Notes: generated from the sequence alone by a model not told the origin. A stretch of DNA of 7,614 nt from an uncultured Ruminococcus sp. (GCA_900539095.1 UQAR01000087.1:1-7614), one strand, 5' to 3'; counted from the stretch's first letter, positions 1 through 5,930 are shown. Program-made: numbers and translations.

Positions 1-48
1 TCTACACCGTCTAATTCGTCGGCAGCGTCAGATGTGTATAAGAGACAG
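1..48. other. Residual Illumina Nextera i5 adapter (artefact)
   Basis: Bases 1-7 (TCTACAC) match the end of the Illumina P5 primer. Bases 8-15 (CGTCTAAT) fit the 8-base i5 index position and match an index I recall from the Nextera set. Bases 16-29 (TCGTCGGCAGCGTC) are the Nextera read-1 overhang, and bases 30-48 are the 19-base Tn5 mosaic end that finishes in AAGAGACAG. The order and spacing are exactly those of a Nextera library molecule. This is untrimmed library sequence at a contig end, not genome. Translated on the minus strand it gives the artefact peptide VSYTHLTLPT. Confidence 0.98.
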
Positions 49-313
49 GGGCAAGGCTGCCCTCGGTGAGCCTTAGAATCATTCCCACTGTATAGTCAGC
101 TGGTGTTTTTGCAAGCTTATATCCGCCGCCTGCTCCACGGACGCTTTTTACAAAGCCCGCTCTTCCAAGTATGGATATTATCTGTTCAAGGTATTTGTCG
201 CTGATATCCTGTCTTTCAGCGATCGCTTTGATAGGCACATATCCGCTTTGTTCATGCAAAGCAAGGTCAAGCATGAGCCTGAGTGCGTACCTTCCTTTTG
301 TGGATATTTTCAT
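49..313 (-). CDS. Rrf2-family transcriptional regulator, 3' part missing
   Basis: Rrf2 proteins are dimeric winged-helix DNA-binding regulators; many (IscR, NsrR, RsrR) hold an Fe-S cluster, while others such as CymR sense cysteine metabolism. The opening MKISTKGRYALRLMLDLA is the family signature. Residues about 28-50 form the helix-turn-helix and about 55-68 (VRGAGGGYKLA) the wing. Only 88 genuine codons remain, ending TEGSLA, against about 135-165 in the family. The lost part would carry the dimerisation helix and the region where cluster-binding cysteines lie if present, so cofactor and regulon cannot be read here. The reading frame runs on into the adapter, so its apparent last 12 residues are artificial. 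The ATG at 313 has a modest AAAGGA site about 11 bases upstream. It is transcribed divergently from zapA. Confidence 0.93.
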
Positions 314-339
314 CAGCGTCAGATCCTTTCATAAATCCT

Positions 340-369
340 ATAGAAAATCTATGATTAATTATATATCAT
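340..369. promoter_or_regulatory. Candidate operator dyads over the Rrf2 promoter
   Basis: Two short inverted repeats overlap the core promoter. ATAGA (340-344) and TCTAT (348-352) are separated by AAA and sit at the predicted transcription start. ATGAT (351-355) and ATCAT (365-369) bracket the -10 box. Rrf2 proteins commonly repress their own genes by binding AT-rich dyads in this position. The sites do not clearly match the IscR, NsrR or CymR consensus known to me, and short AT-rich dyads arise by chance, so this is tentative. Confidence 0.35.
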
Positions 370-386
370 TTTTGTAAAATTGTCAA
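358..386 (-). promoter_or_regulatory. Consensus promoter of the Rrf2 gene
   Basis: On the minus strand TTGACA (386-381) and TATAAT (363-358) are both perfect matches to the sigma-70/sigma-A consensus with a 17-base spacer. Transcription should start near 350, leaving a leader of about 37 bases before the ATG at 313. A promoter this strong ahead of a repressor gene suggests control by repression, probably by its own product. Confidence 0.85.
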
Positions 387-436
387 GCAAAAACCGCATA
401 AATGCTCAGGTTTACAAAAAACTTCTTTTTACCCTC

Positions 437-465
437 TTTATTTTTTGCCGGAAATAGTGTATAAT
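437..465 (+). promoter_or_regulatory. Probable promoter of the zapA operon
   Basis: A perfect TATAAT lies at 460-465. The hexamer 17 bases upstream, TTTATT (437-442), is a weak -35. Transcription would start near 472, about 45 bases before the zapA ATG. The -10 box is convincing; the -35 assignment is less so. Confidence 0.55.
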
Positions 466-517
466 ACGTTTAAGTATACAAATTTCCACAAGGCAACGAT
501 AAAAGGAGGTCAAAATA

Positions 518-1024
518 ATGAAAAACAAACTGAGAGTAAATATCTACAACCGTACATACAATCTGCTTTCAGAGGAGTCGCAGGAATACACTAACAAGCT
601 GGCTCAGGTGATAAATGCGAAGATAAACGGCATGATGAGGGCTATACCAAGTTTGTCGGTACAGGACGCTGCGGTGCTCACGGCACTGGACTGTCTTGAC
701 GAGCTTAGCAAGGCTAATCAGAACATTGAGAATATCCGCACACAGATAAAGGATTATGTTGATGACGCCGGCAGGGCGAGGACTCAGGCTGACGAGGCTC
801 AGAAAGAGATCCGTGAATTGCAGGCAAAGGTACACGATCTTGAAGAGCAGCTGGAGGCTCGCACGGTGGTAAAGAGAGAGCCTGAGGACGAGGTAATAAA
901 CGCAAACGAGCTGCTTTCTCAGGAGATAAAAAACGCCATTGAAAGACCTGTTCACCCTAATCAGCCAAACAACGGCAACTTTGTGGGCACGGTGAATTAC
1001 AGACCTGAGGGAGGCAGCCATTAA
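518..1024 (+). CDS. zapA: Cell division protein ZapA with extended C-terminus
   Basis: ZapA binds FtsZ in the cytoplasm and bundles protofilaments to stabilise the Z-ring. The N-terminal half fits the family: a beta-strand start (LRVNIYNRTYNL, residues 5-16), the conserved EY...LAQVINAKI helix (23-36), and the SVQDAAVLTALDCLDEL segment (47-63). Residues about 64-115 are a charged, heptad-like coiled coil. The protein is 168 aa against roughly 85-110 for typical ZapA. The extra part (about 116-168) is a Glu/Lys-rich stretch followed by a Pro/Asn/Gly-rich tail (RPVHPNQPNNGNF...) that looks disordered. The ATG has AAGGAGGT 7 bases upstream. Its TAA overlaps the ATG of the next gene by one base (TAATG), indicating translational coupling. 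It is first in a four-gene operon. Confidence 0.88.
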   Translation: MKNKLRVNIYNRTYNLLSEESQEYTNKLAQVINAKINGMMRAIPSLSVQDAAVLTALDCLDELSKANQNIENIRTQIKDYVDDAGRARTQADEAQKEIRELQAKVHDLEEQLEARTVVKREPEDEVINANELLSQEIKNAIERPVHPNQPNNGNFVGTVNYRPEGGSH

Positions 1025-3102
1025 TGGCTCACAAGGCAGAGATACTTGCTCCTTGCGGTTCTTTTGAAACACTGGAGGCGGCTGTTCGCAGCGGCTGTGA
1101 CGCTGTTTATCTTGGGGGAGAGAAATTTTCCGCAAGGCAGAATGCGGCGAACTTCACAGACGAGGAGCTGAAAGAGGCTGTAAGGGTCTGTCATCTTCGT
1201 GGAGTAAAGGTCTATCAGGCTATAAACACGGTGGTGTTCGACGAGCAGCTTGAGGACTGCAAAAAGGCGGTAAAGTTTGCGGCTGAGAACGGCATTGACG
1301 GGCTTATAACGCAGGACCTTGCTCTTGTGAGGATATGCAGGGAATGCTGTCCGAAACTGGAATATCACGCATCTACGCAGATGACCGTTCACAGCGAGAG
1401 CGGCGTGAAAATGGCGAAAGAGCTTGGCTTTTCAAGGGCGGTGCTTTCAAGGGAACTGCCTGAGAGGACTATAAGGGAGCTTACTTCGTTGGGCATTGAA
1501 ACGGAAGTTTTTGTGCACGGGGCACTTTGTATGTCCGTTTCCGGTCAATGCTATATGAGTGCGTTGATAGGTTCGAGAAGTGCCAACAGGGGACTTTGTG
1601 CTCAGGCTTGCAGACTGCCTGCTCAGGGCGAGAAGATATCAAAGGCAAAGGGACAGGAGCGTTATGCACTGTCTTTGAAAGATATGTCCTATGTTCACAA
1701 GCTTTCACAGCTTGAAGAGGACGGTGTTTCGTCTCTTAAAATAGAGGGCAGAATGAAACGCCCTGAATATGTTGCGGCGGCGGTGGACTGCTGCAAAAAG
1801 TCGCTGGAAAATGAAAAATACGACCTGAAAGCTTTGGAGGCGGTATTTTCACGAGGCGGCTTTACGGACGGATATTACGTCGGCAGGCTTGGCAGGGAAA
1901 TGTTCGGCACAAGGCAAAAGGAGGACGTTTCCGCAACGGCAAGGATACTGCCGGAACTTCATGAGCTTTACAGAAGATGTGAAAAGCGGACGAAGATATT
2001 TTTCAGGATAAAGCTGAAAGAGGGTCAAAGGGCGGAACTTTTTGCCTTGGATAGCGAGGGCAACGAGGTAACGGTGCTTGGTGATATGCCGCAGAAGGCT
2101 TTGAAGAAAGCTTGTGACGGAGAATATGTGAAAAAGCAGCTTTCAAAGCTTGGAGATACCATATACGAGTTCGGCGGACTGGAGGCTGACATTGGCGAGG
2201 GGGTTGCTTATCCTGCCTCGCAGCTTAACGAATCAAGGCGTCAGGCGGTGGAGAAACTTAACGAAAAAAGAGTAGAGTTTTTCACCAAAAGGGCGGAGTT
2301 TTCGGAGCGTGACCTGACGGACTTTGAGGCTTTGCCTAAGGCGTATGATGATAAGAAGATACGCATCATGCTGTCGGAATTTTCACAGCTGGAGGGGCTT
2401 GACTTTGAGGGCGTGGAGCTTTGCGGTGTGCCTTTGAAAATTGCGGCGGAGGCTGCTAAGGCGGCTGATGCGGAAAAGCTTATGGTGGTGATGCCACGGT
2501 TCACTTTTGACGAAAGGGCGTTGAGAGAAAAGCTTTTGGCGGCGAAGAATGCCGGCATAACAAAAATGCTTGCAATGAACATCGGGCACTGCCTGATAGC
2601 TAAGGAGCTTGGCTTTGAACTGCACACGGGATATGCTTTCAATGTGTGCAACTCGGCGGCACTGGGGGAGATAAAGAGGCTCGGTGCAACGGACTGCACG
2701 GTTTCTTTTGAACTGAAAGCGGCTCAGATAGAGAGGCTCAAAAAGCCTGTTAAGGTAGGTTTTGTGGCTTATGGACGGCTGCCGCTAATGCTTACGGCGA
2801 ACTGTCCTATAAAAAATGATGTGGGCTGCAAAAATTGCAGGGGAAAGCTTTTTGACAGGACGGGAAGAGAGTTCCCGGTGAGGTGTCCTAAGGGAAGAGA
2901 ATGTGCGGAGATCTTGAACTCGGATATTCTGTATCTTGCGGACAAGCTTTCTGACTTTAACAATGCTGACTACATGGAGCTGCACTTTTTTGAGGAGAGT
3001 GCGGACAAGATAAACGAGGTAGTGAGAGCATACAAGACGGGCGGAAAGGGTGCAAAGCCTGAAAACGCCACCAACGGACTATACTACAGAGGAGTTTTAT
3101 AA
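1024..3102 (+). CDS. Long U32-family protein (peptidase U32 / RlhA-like, with DUF3656-type region)
   Basis: Family U32 is labelled 'collagenase-like peptidase', but characterised members mostly hydroxylate RNA or ubiquinone precursors using a 4Fe-4S cluster: RlhA on 23S rRNA, TrhP on tRNA, UbiU-UbiV. The TIM-barrel-type N-terminus shows APCGSFETLEAAVRSGCDAVYLG (9-31). The U32 signature EVFVHGALCMSVSGQCYMS spans 161-179. RGLCAQACR (189-197) and SLKIEGRMKRPEYV (237-250) follow. Candidate cluster ligands are C169, C176, C192 and C196. Residues about 375-500 fit the DUF3656 insert of long members. A C-terminal cysteine group follows (C594, C602, C605, C621, C627). At 692 aa it is close to E. coli RlhA (about 650) and far longer than TrhP-type proteins. 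It overlaps zapA by one base; the dut start follows its stop after one base. Family assignment is firm; the RNA substrate is inferred. Confidence 0.9.
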   Translation: MAHKAEILAPCGSFETLEAAVRSGCDAVYLGGEKFSARQNAANFTDEELKEAVRVCHLRGVKVYQAINTVVFDEQLEDCKKAVKFAAENGIDGLITQDLALVRICRECCPKLEYHASTQMTVHSESGVKMAKELGFSRAVLSRELPERTIRELTSLGIETEVFVHGALCMSVSGQCYMSALIGSRSANRGLCAQACRLPAQGEKISKAKGQERYALSLKDMSYVHKLSQLEEDGVSSLKIEGRMKRPEYVAAAVDCCKKSLENEKYDLKALEAVFSRGGFTDGYYVGRLGREMFGTRQKEDVSATARILPELHELYRRCEKRTKIFFRIKLKEGQRAELFALDSEGNEVTVLGDMPQKALKKACDGEYVKKQLSKLGDTIYEFGGLEADIGEGVAYPASQLNESRRQAVEKLNEKRVEFFTKRAEFSERDLTDFEALPKAYDDKKIRIMLSEFSQLEGLDFEGVELCGVPLKIAAEAAKAADAEKLMVVMPRFTFDERALREKLLAAKNAGITKMLAMNIGHCLIAKELGFELHTGYAFNVCNSAALGEIKRLGATDCTVSFELKAAQIERLKKPVKVGFVAYGRLPLMLTANCPIKNDVGCKNCRGKLFDRTGREFPVRCPKGRECAEILNSDILYLADKLSDFNNADYMELHFFEESADKINEVVRAYKTGGKGAKPENATNGLYYRGVL

Positions 3103-3103
3103 A

Positions 3104-3544
3104 ATGAAGTTACTTATAAAAAAGCTTAAAGAAAATGCGGTAGTGCCAGCAAGGCAGACTGAATACAGTGCGGGATATGACCTTTGTGCCTGCACGGACG
3201 GTCCTGTTGTTATAAAGGCAGGTCAGACTGAGAAGATACACACCGGTATCTCCACAGAAGTTCAGGGAGAGAAAAACTGCGTGCTGCTTATTTATGCGAG
3301 AAGTTCTCTTGCAACTAAGTTCGGCATTGCACCTGCAAACTGCGTGGGCGTTGTTGACTGGGATTACAGGGGAGAGATAATCTGTGCTCTTCACAACAGT
3401 TCAGACAAGGACTACACCGTAAACAACGGCGACAGGATAGCTCAGCTTGTTATCACGCCTGTTTTCACACCTGAGGTGGAGGAAGTCACTGAGCTTTCTG
3501 ACACTGAGCGTGGCGAGGGCGGATTCGGTTCAACTGGAAGATAG
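3104..3544 (+). CDS. dut: dUTP diphosphatase (dUTPase)
   Basis: The trimeric enzyme hydrolyses dUTP to dUMP and pyrophosphate in the cytoplasm, keeping uracil out of DNA and supplying dUMP for thymidylate. All five motifs are present in order: I YSAGYDL (21-27); II YARSSLATKFGI (64-75); III GVVDWDYRGEI (82-92), with D85 as the likely catalytic Asp and Y88 as the deoxyribose gate; IV GDRIAQLVI (109-117); V RGEGGFGSTGR (136-146), the P-loop-like arm. The length of 146 aa is normal. I chose the ATG at 3104 because GAGGAG (3089-3094) sits 9 bases upstream and the protein then begins at the normal family position. The in-frame ATG at 3050 would add 18 atypical residues inside the U32 gene. W86 in motif III is where small residues are usual. 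The gene is third in the operon. Confidence 0.95.
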   Translation: MKLLIKKLKENAVVPARQTEYSAGYDLCACTDGPVVIKAGQTEKIHTGISTEVQGEKNCVLLIYARSSLATKFGIAPANCVGVVDWDYRGEIICALHNSSDKDYTVNNGDRIAQLVITPVFTPEVEEVTELSDTERGEGGFGSTGR

Positions 3545-3562
3545 AAACGGTGAAAATTGCAT

Positions 3563-4711
3563 ATGATAATTTACAATGTTAAAATAAAGACCATGGACGG
3601 AGAAAGACGTGTTATCGAAAACGGCTGGGTGGAGATAACGGACGGTATCATTTCGGCGGTGGAAAGCGGCAAGCCTGAAAATGTTTCCAGTGACGATATC
3701 GACGGCAAGGGAATGACCCTTTATCCGGGTTTTATCGACATTCACACTCACCTTGGCTTATCAACGAGCGGTGTTGGCATGGAAGGCGAGGATTTCAATG
3801 AAGAGTCTGAGCCTTGCACTCCCCACATAAGGATAGTTGACGGTATAAATCCTATCGACTACAGCTTTGAACTGGCACGAAAAGCAGGCGTTACCTGCTG
3901 TCTTGTTTCACCCGGTTCGGCGAACCCTGTGGCAGGCAGCATTGCGGCTATAAAGACCTACGGCAAGAGAGTTGACAAGATGCTCGTTGGCACAGTGGGA
4001 ATGAAATTTTCCATGGGAGAAAATCCAAAGCTTACATACTCTGACAAGGAGGACGCACCATACACAAGAATGGCTGTGGCTGGGATAATAAGAGAGGCAC
4101 TCATCAAGGCACGCAAATACGGCGAGGCTGTTGAGAGGGCAATGGGCAGCGAAGAGGATATGCCTGAGTTCGACATGAAGTCGGAGGCTTTGCTACCTGT
4201 GCTCAGGGGCGAGGTAAAGGCTCATTTTCACTGTCATAGGGCGGACGATATTTTCACTGCCATAAGGATAGCAAAGGAATTTGAGCTTGACTATGTGCTT
4301 GTTCACTGCACGGACGGTCACATTATTGCGGACGAGCTTGCTGAGGAAGAGTCCAAATGCGTGATAGGGCCGATGATATGCGACAGGTGCAAGCCTGAAA
4401 TGGCTAATCTTACCCCTTCCAATGCAGGTATACTTGCGTCACACGGGATAAAGGTGGCAATATGCACGGACCATTCGGAAGTGCCTATAGAATATCTGCC
4501 TTTGTCGGCGGCTATTGCGGTGAAAAACGGTCTTGACTATGAAAAAGGTCTTGAGGCTATCACCTGCACGGCGGCGGAGATAGCAGGCATTGCTGACCGT
4601 GTAGGTTCTGTAAAGGTAGGGCTTGACGCTGACCTTGTTCTTTTCAGCGGTGACCCGTTTGACGTTATGTGCTCGCCTGAAATGGTGATATGCGGCGGCA
4701 AGGTCGTATAG
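3563..4711 (+). CDS. Amidohydrolase, imidazolonepropionase-like (COG1228 type)
   Basis: This is a metal-dependent amidohydrolase-superfamily enzyme of about 382 aa, near the usual 380-420. An N-terminal beta-sandwich strand (MIIYNVKIKTMDG) leads to the barrel. Metal-site candidates are the HTH pair after strand 1 (H61, H63 in YPGFIDIHTHLG), a histidine in KAHFHCHRADD (H221-H225), H248 or H253 in VHCTDGH, and D303 in CTDHSE. The closing sandwich strands are GLDADLVLFSGDPFD and the final MVICGGKVV. No obvious carboxylated lysine is seen, consistent with a mononuclear imidazolonepropionase-like site. The substrate is unknown; no histidine-degradation genes are nearby, so hutI is not assigned. 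The ATG at 3563 is preferred, with a weak GGTG 10 bases upstream; a TTG at 3557 in the same frame would add two residues. It is last in the operon, 18 bases after dut. Confidence 0.85.
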   Translation: MIIYNVKIKTMDGERRVIENGWVEITDGIISAVESGKPENVSSDDIDGKGMTLYPGFIDIHTHLGLSTSGVGMEGEDFNEESEPCTPHIRIVDGINPIDYSFELARKAGVTCCLVSPGSANPVAGSIAAIKTYGKRVDKMLVGTVGMKFSMGENPKLTYSDKEDAPYTRMAVAGIIREALIKARKYGEAVERAMGSEEDMPEFDMKSEALLPVLRGEVKAHFHCHRADDIFTAIRIAKEFELDYVLVHCTDGHIIADELAEEESKCVIGPMICDRCKPEMANLTPSNAGILASHGIKVAICTDHSEVPIEYLPLSAAIAVKNGLDYEKGLEAITCTAAEIAGIADRVGSVKVGLDADLVLFSGDPFDVMCSPEMVICGGKVV

Positions 4712-4758
4712 AGATACTCCACGGCAGGGCTGAAAAAGAAATTTATCTTCTACCATTA

Positions 4759-4796
4759 GCACAAAAGAAAGCCTATGGGAGAGATAGGATTTGTGC
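4759..4796 (+). other. Nested inverted repeat downstream of the amidohydrolase gene
   Basis: Perfect outer arms GCACAAA (4759-4765) and TTTGTGC (4790-4796) enclose inner arms CCTAT (4772-4776) and ATAGG (4784-4788) with a purine-rich GGGAGAG loop. One side of the internal loop has six bases and the other has one. No U-tract follows, so it is not a standard terminator. It may protect the operon's 3' end or be an RNA regulatory structure. Confidence 0.45.
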
Positions 4797-4832
4797 ATTA
4801 TTAAAATGGTCAGAATTTTGTAAAAATATAAG

Positions 4833-4886
4833 AGGAGCGGACGTTGCTTTGTTGCACAAACAAGGCGGCGACGCTCCTTTTCGTTT
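4833..4886 (+). terminator. Probable terminator of the zapA operon
   Basis: AGGAGCG (4833-4839) pairs perfectly with CGCTCCT (4872-4878), and a run of T's broken by CG follows (CTTTTCGTTTT). The loop is long (32 bases) and contains its own small hairpin (TTTGT/ACAAA around TGC). A promoter lies about 50 bases downstream, which fits the end of a transcription unit. The long loop makes it weaker than a classic intrinsic terminator. Confidence 0.6.
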
Positions 4887-4934
4887 TATGCAAAATAAAT
4901 AAGCGGCAGAGAAAAAAGTCCGCAGATACGGCAT

Positions 4935-4963
4935 TTGCAAATCATAGTTCCAAGGTATAAAAT
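4935..4963 (+). promoter_or_regulatory. Probable promoter ahead of the pdxS remnant
   Basis: TTGCAA (4935-4940) and TAAAAT (4958-4963) are spaced by 17 bases; an overlapping TATAAA at 4956 is an alternative -10. Transcription would start near 4970, about 30 bases before the ATG. It lies just downstream of the previous unit's terminator, so the pdxS remnant and the transporter gene probably form a separate unit. Confidence 0.5.
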
Positions 4964-4998
4964 AAGGATAGAAAAATTTTTTATAGGAGGGAAATATC

Positions 4999-5190
4999 AT
5001 GAGCGAACAGTATGAGCTTAATAAAAATCTGGCACAGATGTTAAAGGGCGGCGTTATAATGGACGTCACCACACCTGAGCAGGCAAAGATAGCTGAGGCG
5101 GCAGGTGCTTGTGCAGTAATGGCACTGGAGCGTATCCCTGCGGACATCAGAGCGGCAGGCGGCGTTTATGAGGATTTCTTGGAGCATTAA
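4999..5190 (+). pseudogene. pdxS: pdxS remnant (PLP synthase lyase subunit, N-terminal 56 residues only)
   Basis: PdxS makes pyridoxal 5'-phosphate from ribose 5-phosphate, glyceraldehyde 3-phosphate and ammonia supplied by PdxT; the full protein is about 290 aa. Here residues 1-56 match the PdxS N-terminus almost throughout (LNKNLAQMLKGGVIMDVTTP, EAGACAVMALERIPADIRAAGGV in family terms), including the catalytic-site Asp at residue 22. The match then stops and seven residues (YEDFLEH) precede the TAA. The Schiff-base lysine near residue 81 of the family, and most of the barrel, are missing, so it cannot work as a lyase. The short tail resembles a PdxT C-terminus (V-[HY]-E-x-F-L-E type), suggesting an in-frame deletion through pdxS into pdxT; that part is inference from few residues. 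AGGAGG at 4985-4990, 8 bases before the ATG, is intact. An assembly misjoin is possible. Confidence 0.85.
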
Positions 5191-5264
5191 ATTCTACGGG
5201 AAATAACTACATTTTATATTTGAATAGGGAATATGGAAAATACAAATTAATAGGAGTGATATTT

Positions 5265-5819
5265 ATGAGTAATACAACAGCTCAGGTAAAAAATTCAACA
5301 AAGCATATTCAGCTTATTTGCGTGACAGGTCTTTTTGCGGCGATGATATATGTTCTTACGGCATGGCTGCACATTCCTACGGGAGCAGGCTACACACACG
5401 CAGGCGACGGACTTATTTATCTTGCGGCGTCGATGCTGCCTACGCCTTATGCAATGGCGGCAGGTGCTATCGGAGCAGGTCTTGCAGACGGACTTTCGGG
5501 CTTTGTGGTATGGCTGCCGGGAACTATTGTTATAAAGGCGATAACTGCACTTTGCTTTTCAAGAAAGACAGAGAAGATAATCTGTGCAAGAAATCTGCTT
5601 GGAATTATTCCTGCACTTGTTATATGCGTTGTATGCTACAGTCTTTATGAGGGAATCTTCATGGCAGGCGGTTTCTCAAAGAGTGCTATAATCTCGGCTT
5701 TCGGACAGACGCCTGCTTACTGTATACAGGTGCTGGCAAGCTCGATACTTTATATTGTGCTTGGTCTTGGTTTTGACAAGGCCGGACTTAAAAAGAAGTT
5801 TTCACATTTGTTTGGATAA
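5265..5819 (+). CDS. ECF transporter S component (substrate-binding membrane subunit), vitamin type
   Basis: S components are small integral membrane proteins that bind a vitamin or precursor and associate with a shared EcfA-EcfA'-EcfT energising module encoded elsewhere. This 184-aa protein has six likely membrane segments (about 14-35, 46-60, 62-80, 82-98, 110-133, 150-170). Features typical of the fold are the small-residue N-terminal helix (GLFAAMIYVLTAWLHIP), GAGYTHAGDGLIYLAA (40-55) and AAGAIGAGLADGLSGF (65-80). The C-terminus is basic (KAGLKKKF), as expected for the inside. The ATG at 5265 has AGGAG 8 bases upstream; an upstream in-frame TTG at 5220 would add a charged, unsupported leader. 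It follows the pdxS remnant by 74 bases, so a vitamin B6 substrate is a reasonable guess. Thiamine, its hydroxymethylpyrimidine precursor and other vitamins remain possible. No TPP or other known riboswitch is seen upstream. Confidence 0.82.
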   Translation: MSNTTAQVKNSTKHIQLICVTGLFAAMIYVLTAWLHIPTGAGYTHAGDGLIYLAASMLPTPYAMAAGAIGAGLADGLSGFVVWLPGTIVIKAITALCFSRKTEKIICARNLLGIIPALVICVVCYSLYEGIFMAGGFSKSAIISAFGQTPAYCIQVLASSILYIVLGLGFDKAGLKKKFSHLFG

Positions 5820-5851
5820 TTTGCTGCGTATAGAAAAGTGATGAACAAAGC

Positions 5852-5874
5852 GGGCGACCTTAGGTCGCCCCTAC
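5852..5874 (-). repeat. GTAGGGG palindromic repeat, copy A
   Basis: GGGCGACCT (5852-5860) and AGGTCGCCC (5862-5870) are perfect 9-base arms around a single T, followed by CTAC. Read on the minus strand it begins GTAGGGGCGA and ends TCGCCC, the same frame as copies B and D. It lies 32 bases after the transporter stop codon. Confidence 0.8.
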
Positions 5875-5930
5875 GCATTATTTGCAAAAGAAAAGATTTT
5901 CTACAAACGACATAAATACGCTGTTTGTAT

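Noticed and set aside
11..48. The reading frame of the Rrf2 gene continuing 12 codons to a stop at 11-13
   Set aside because: Those codons are the reverse complement of the Nextera adapter and i5 index, so the peptide and stop are artificial.
569..1135. A 188-codon open frame on the minus strand
   Set aside because: It runs antisense across zapA and the start of the U32 gene, has no ribosome site, and its low-complexity, Leu/Arg/Ser-rich protein resembles no family.
1534..1614. A collagenase or protease role for the U32 protein from its family name
   Set aside because: The conserved features are Fe-S-type cysteines and the RlhA/TrhP/UbiU core; no protease catalytic motif is visible and there is no signal peptide.
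2241..2699. A 152-codon minus-strand open frame within the U32 gene
   Set aside because: Its Ser/Ala-rich translation is typical of an antisense shadow, and the plus-strand U32 protein is clearly conserved there.
3050..3103. An upstream in-frame ATG that would lengthen dut by 18 codons
   Set aside because: It lies within the U32 gene with no ribosome site, while ATG 3104 has GAGGAG at proper spacing and gives the normal dUTPase start.
4690..4902. A 70-codon plus-strand frame after the amidohydrolase
   Set aside because: It starts inside the amidohydrolase gene and runs through the hairpin and terminator, with no ribosome site or recognisable protein.
5220..5264. A TTG start giving a longer transporter protein
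   Set aside because: No ribosome site precedes it, and the extra residues are charged leader sequence; ATG 5265 has AGGAG at 8 bases.
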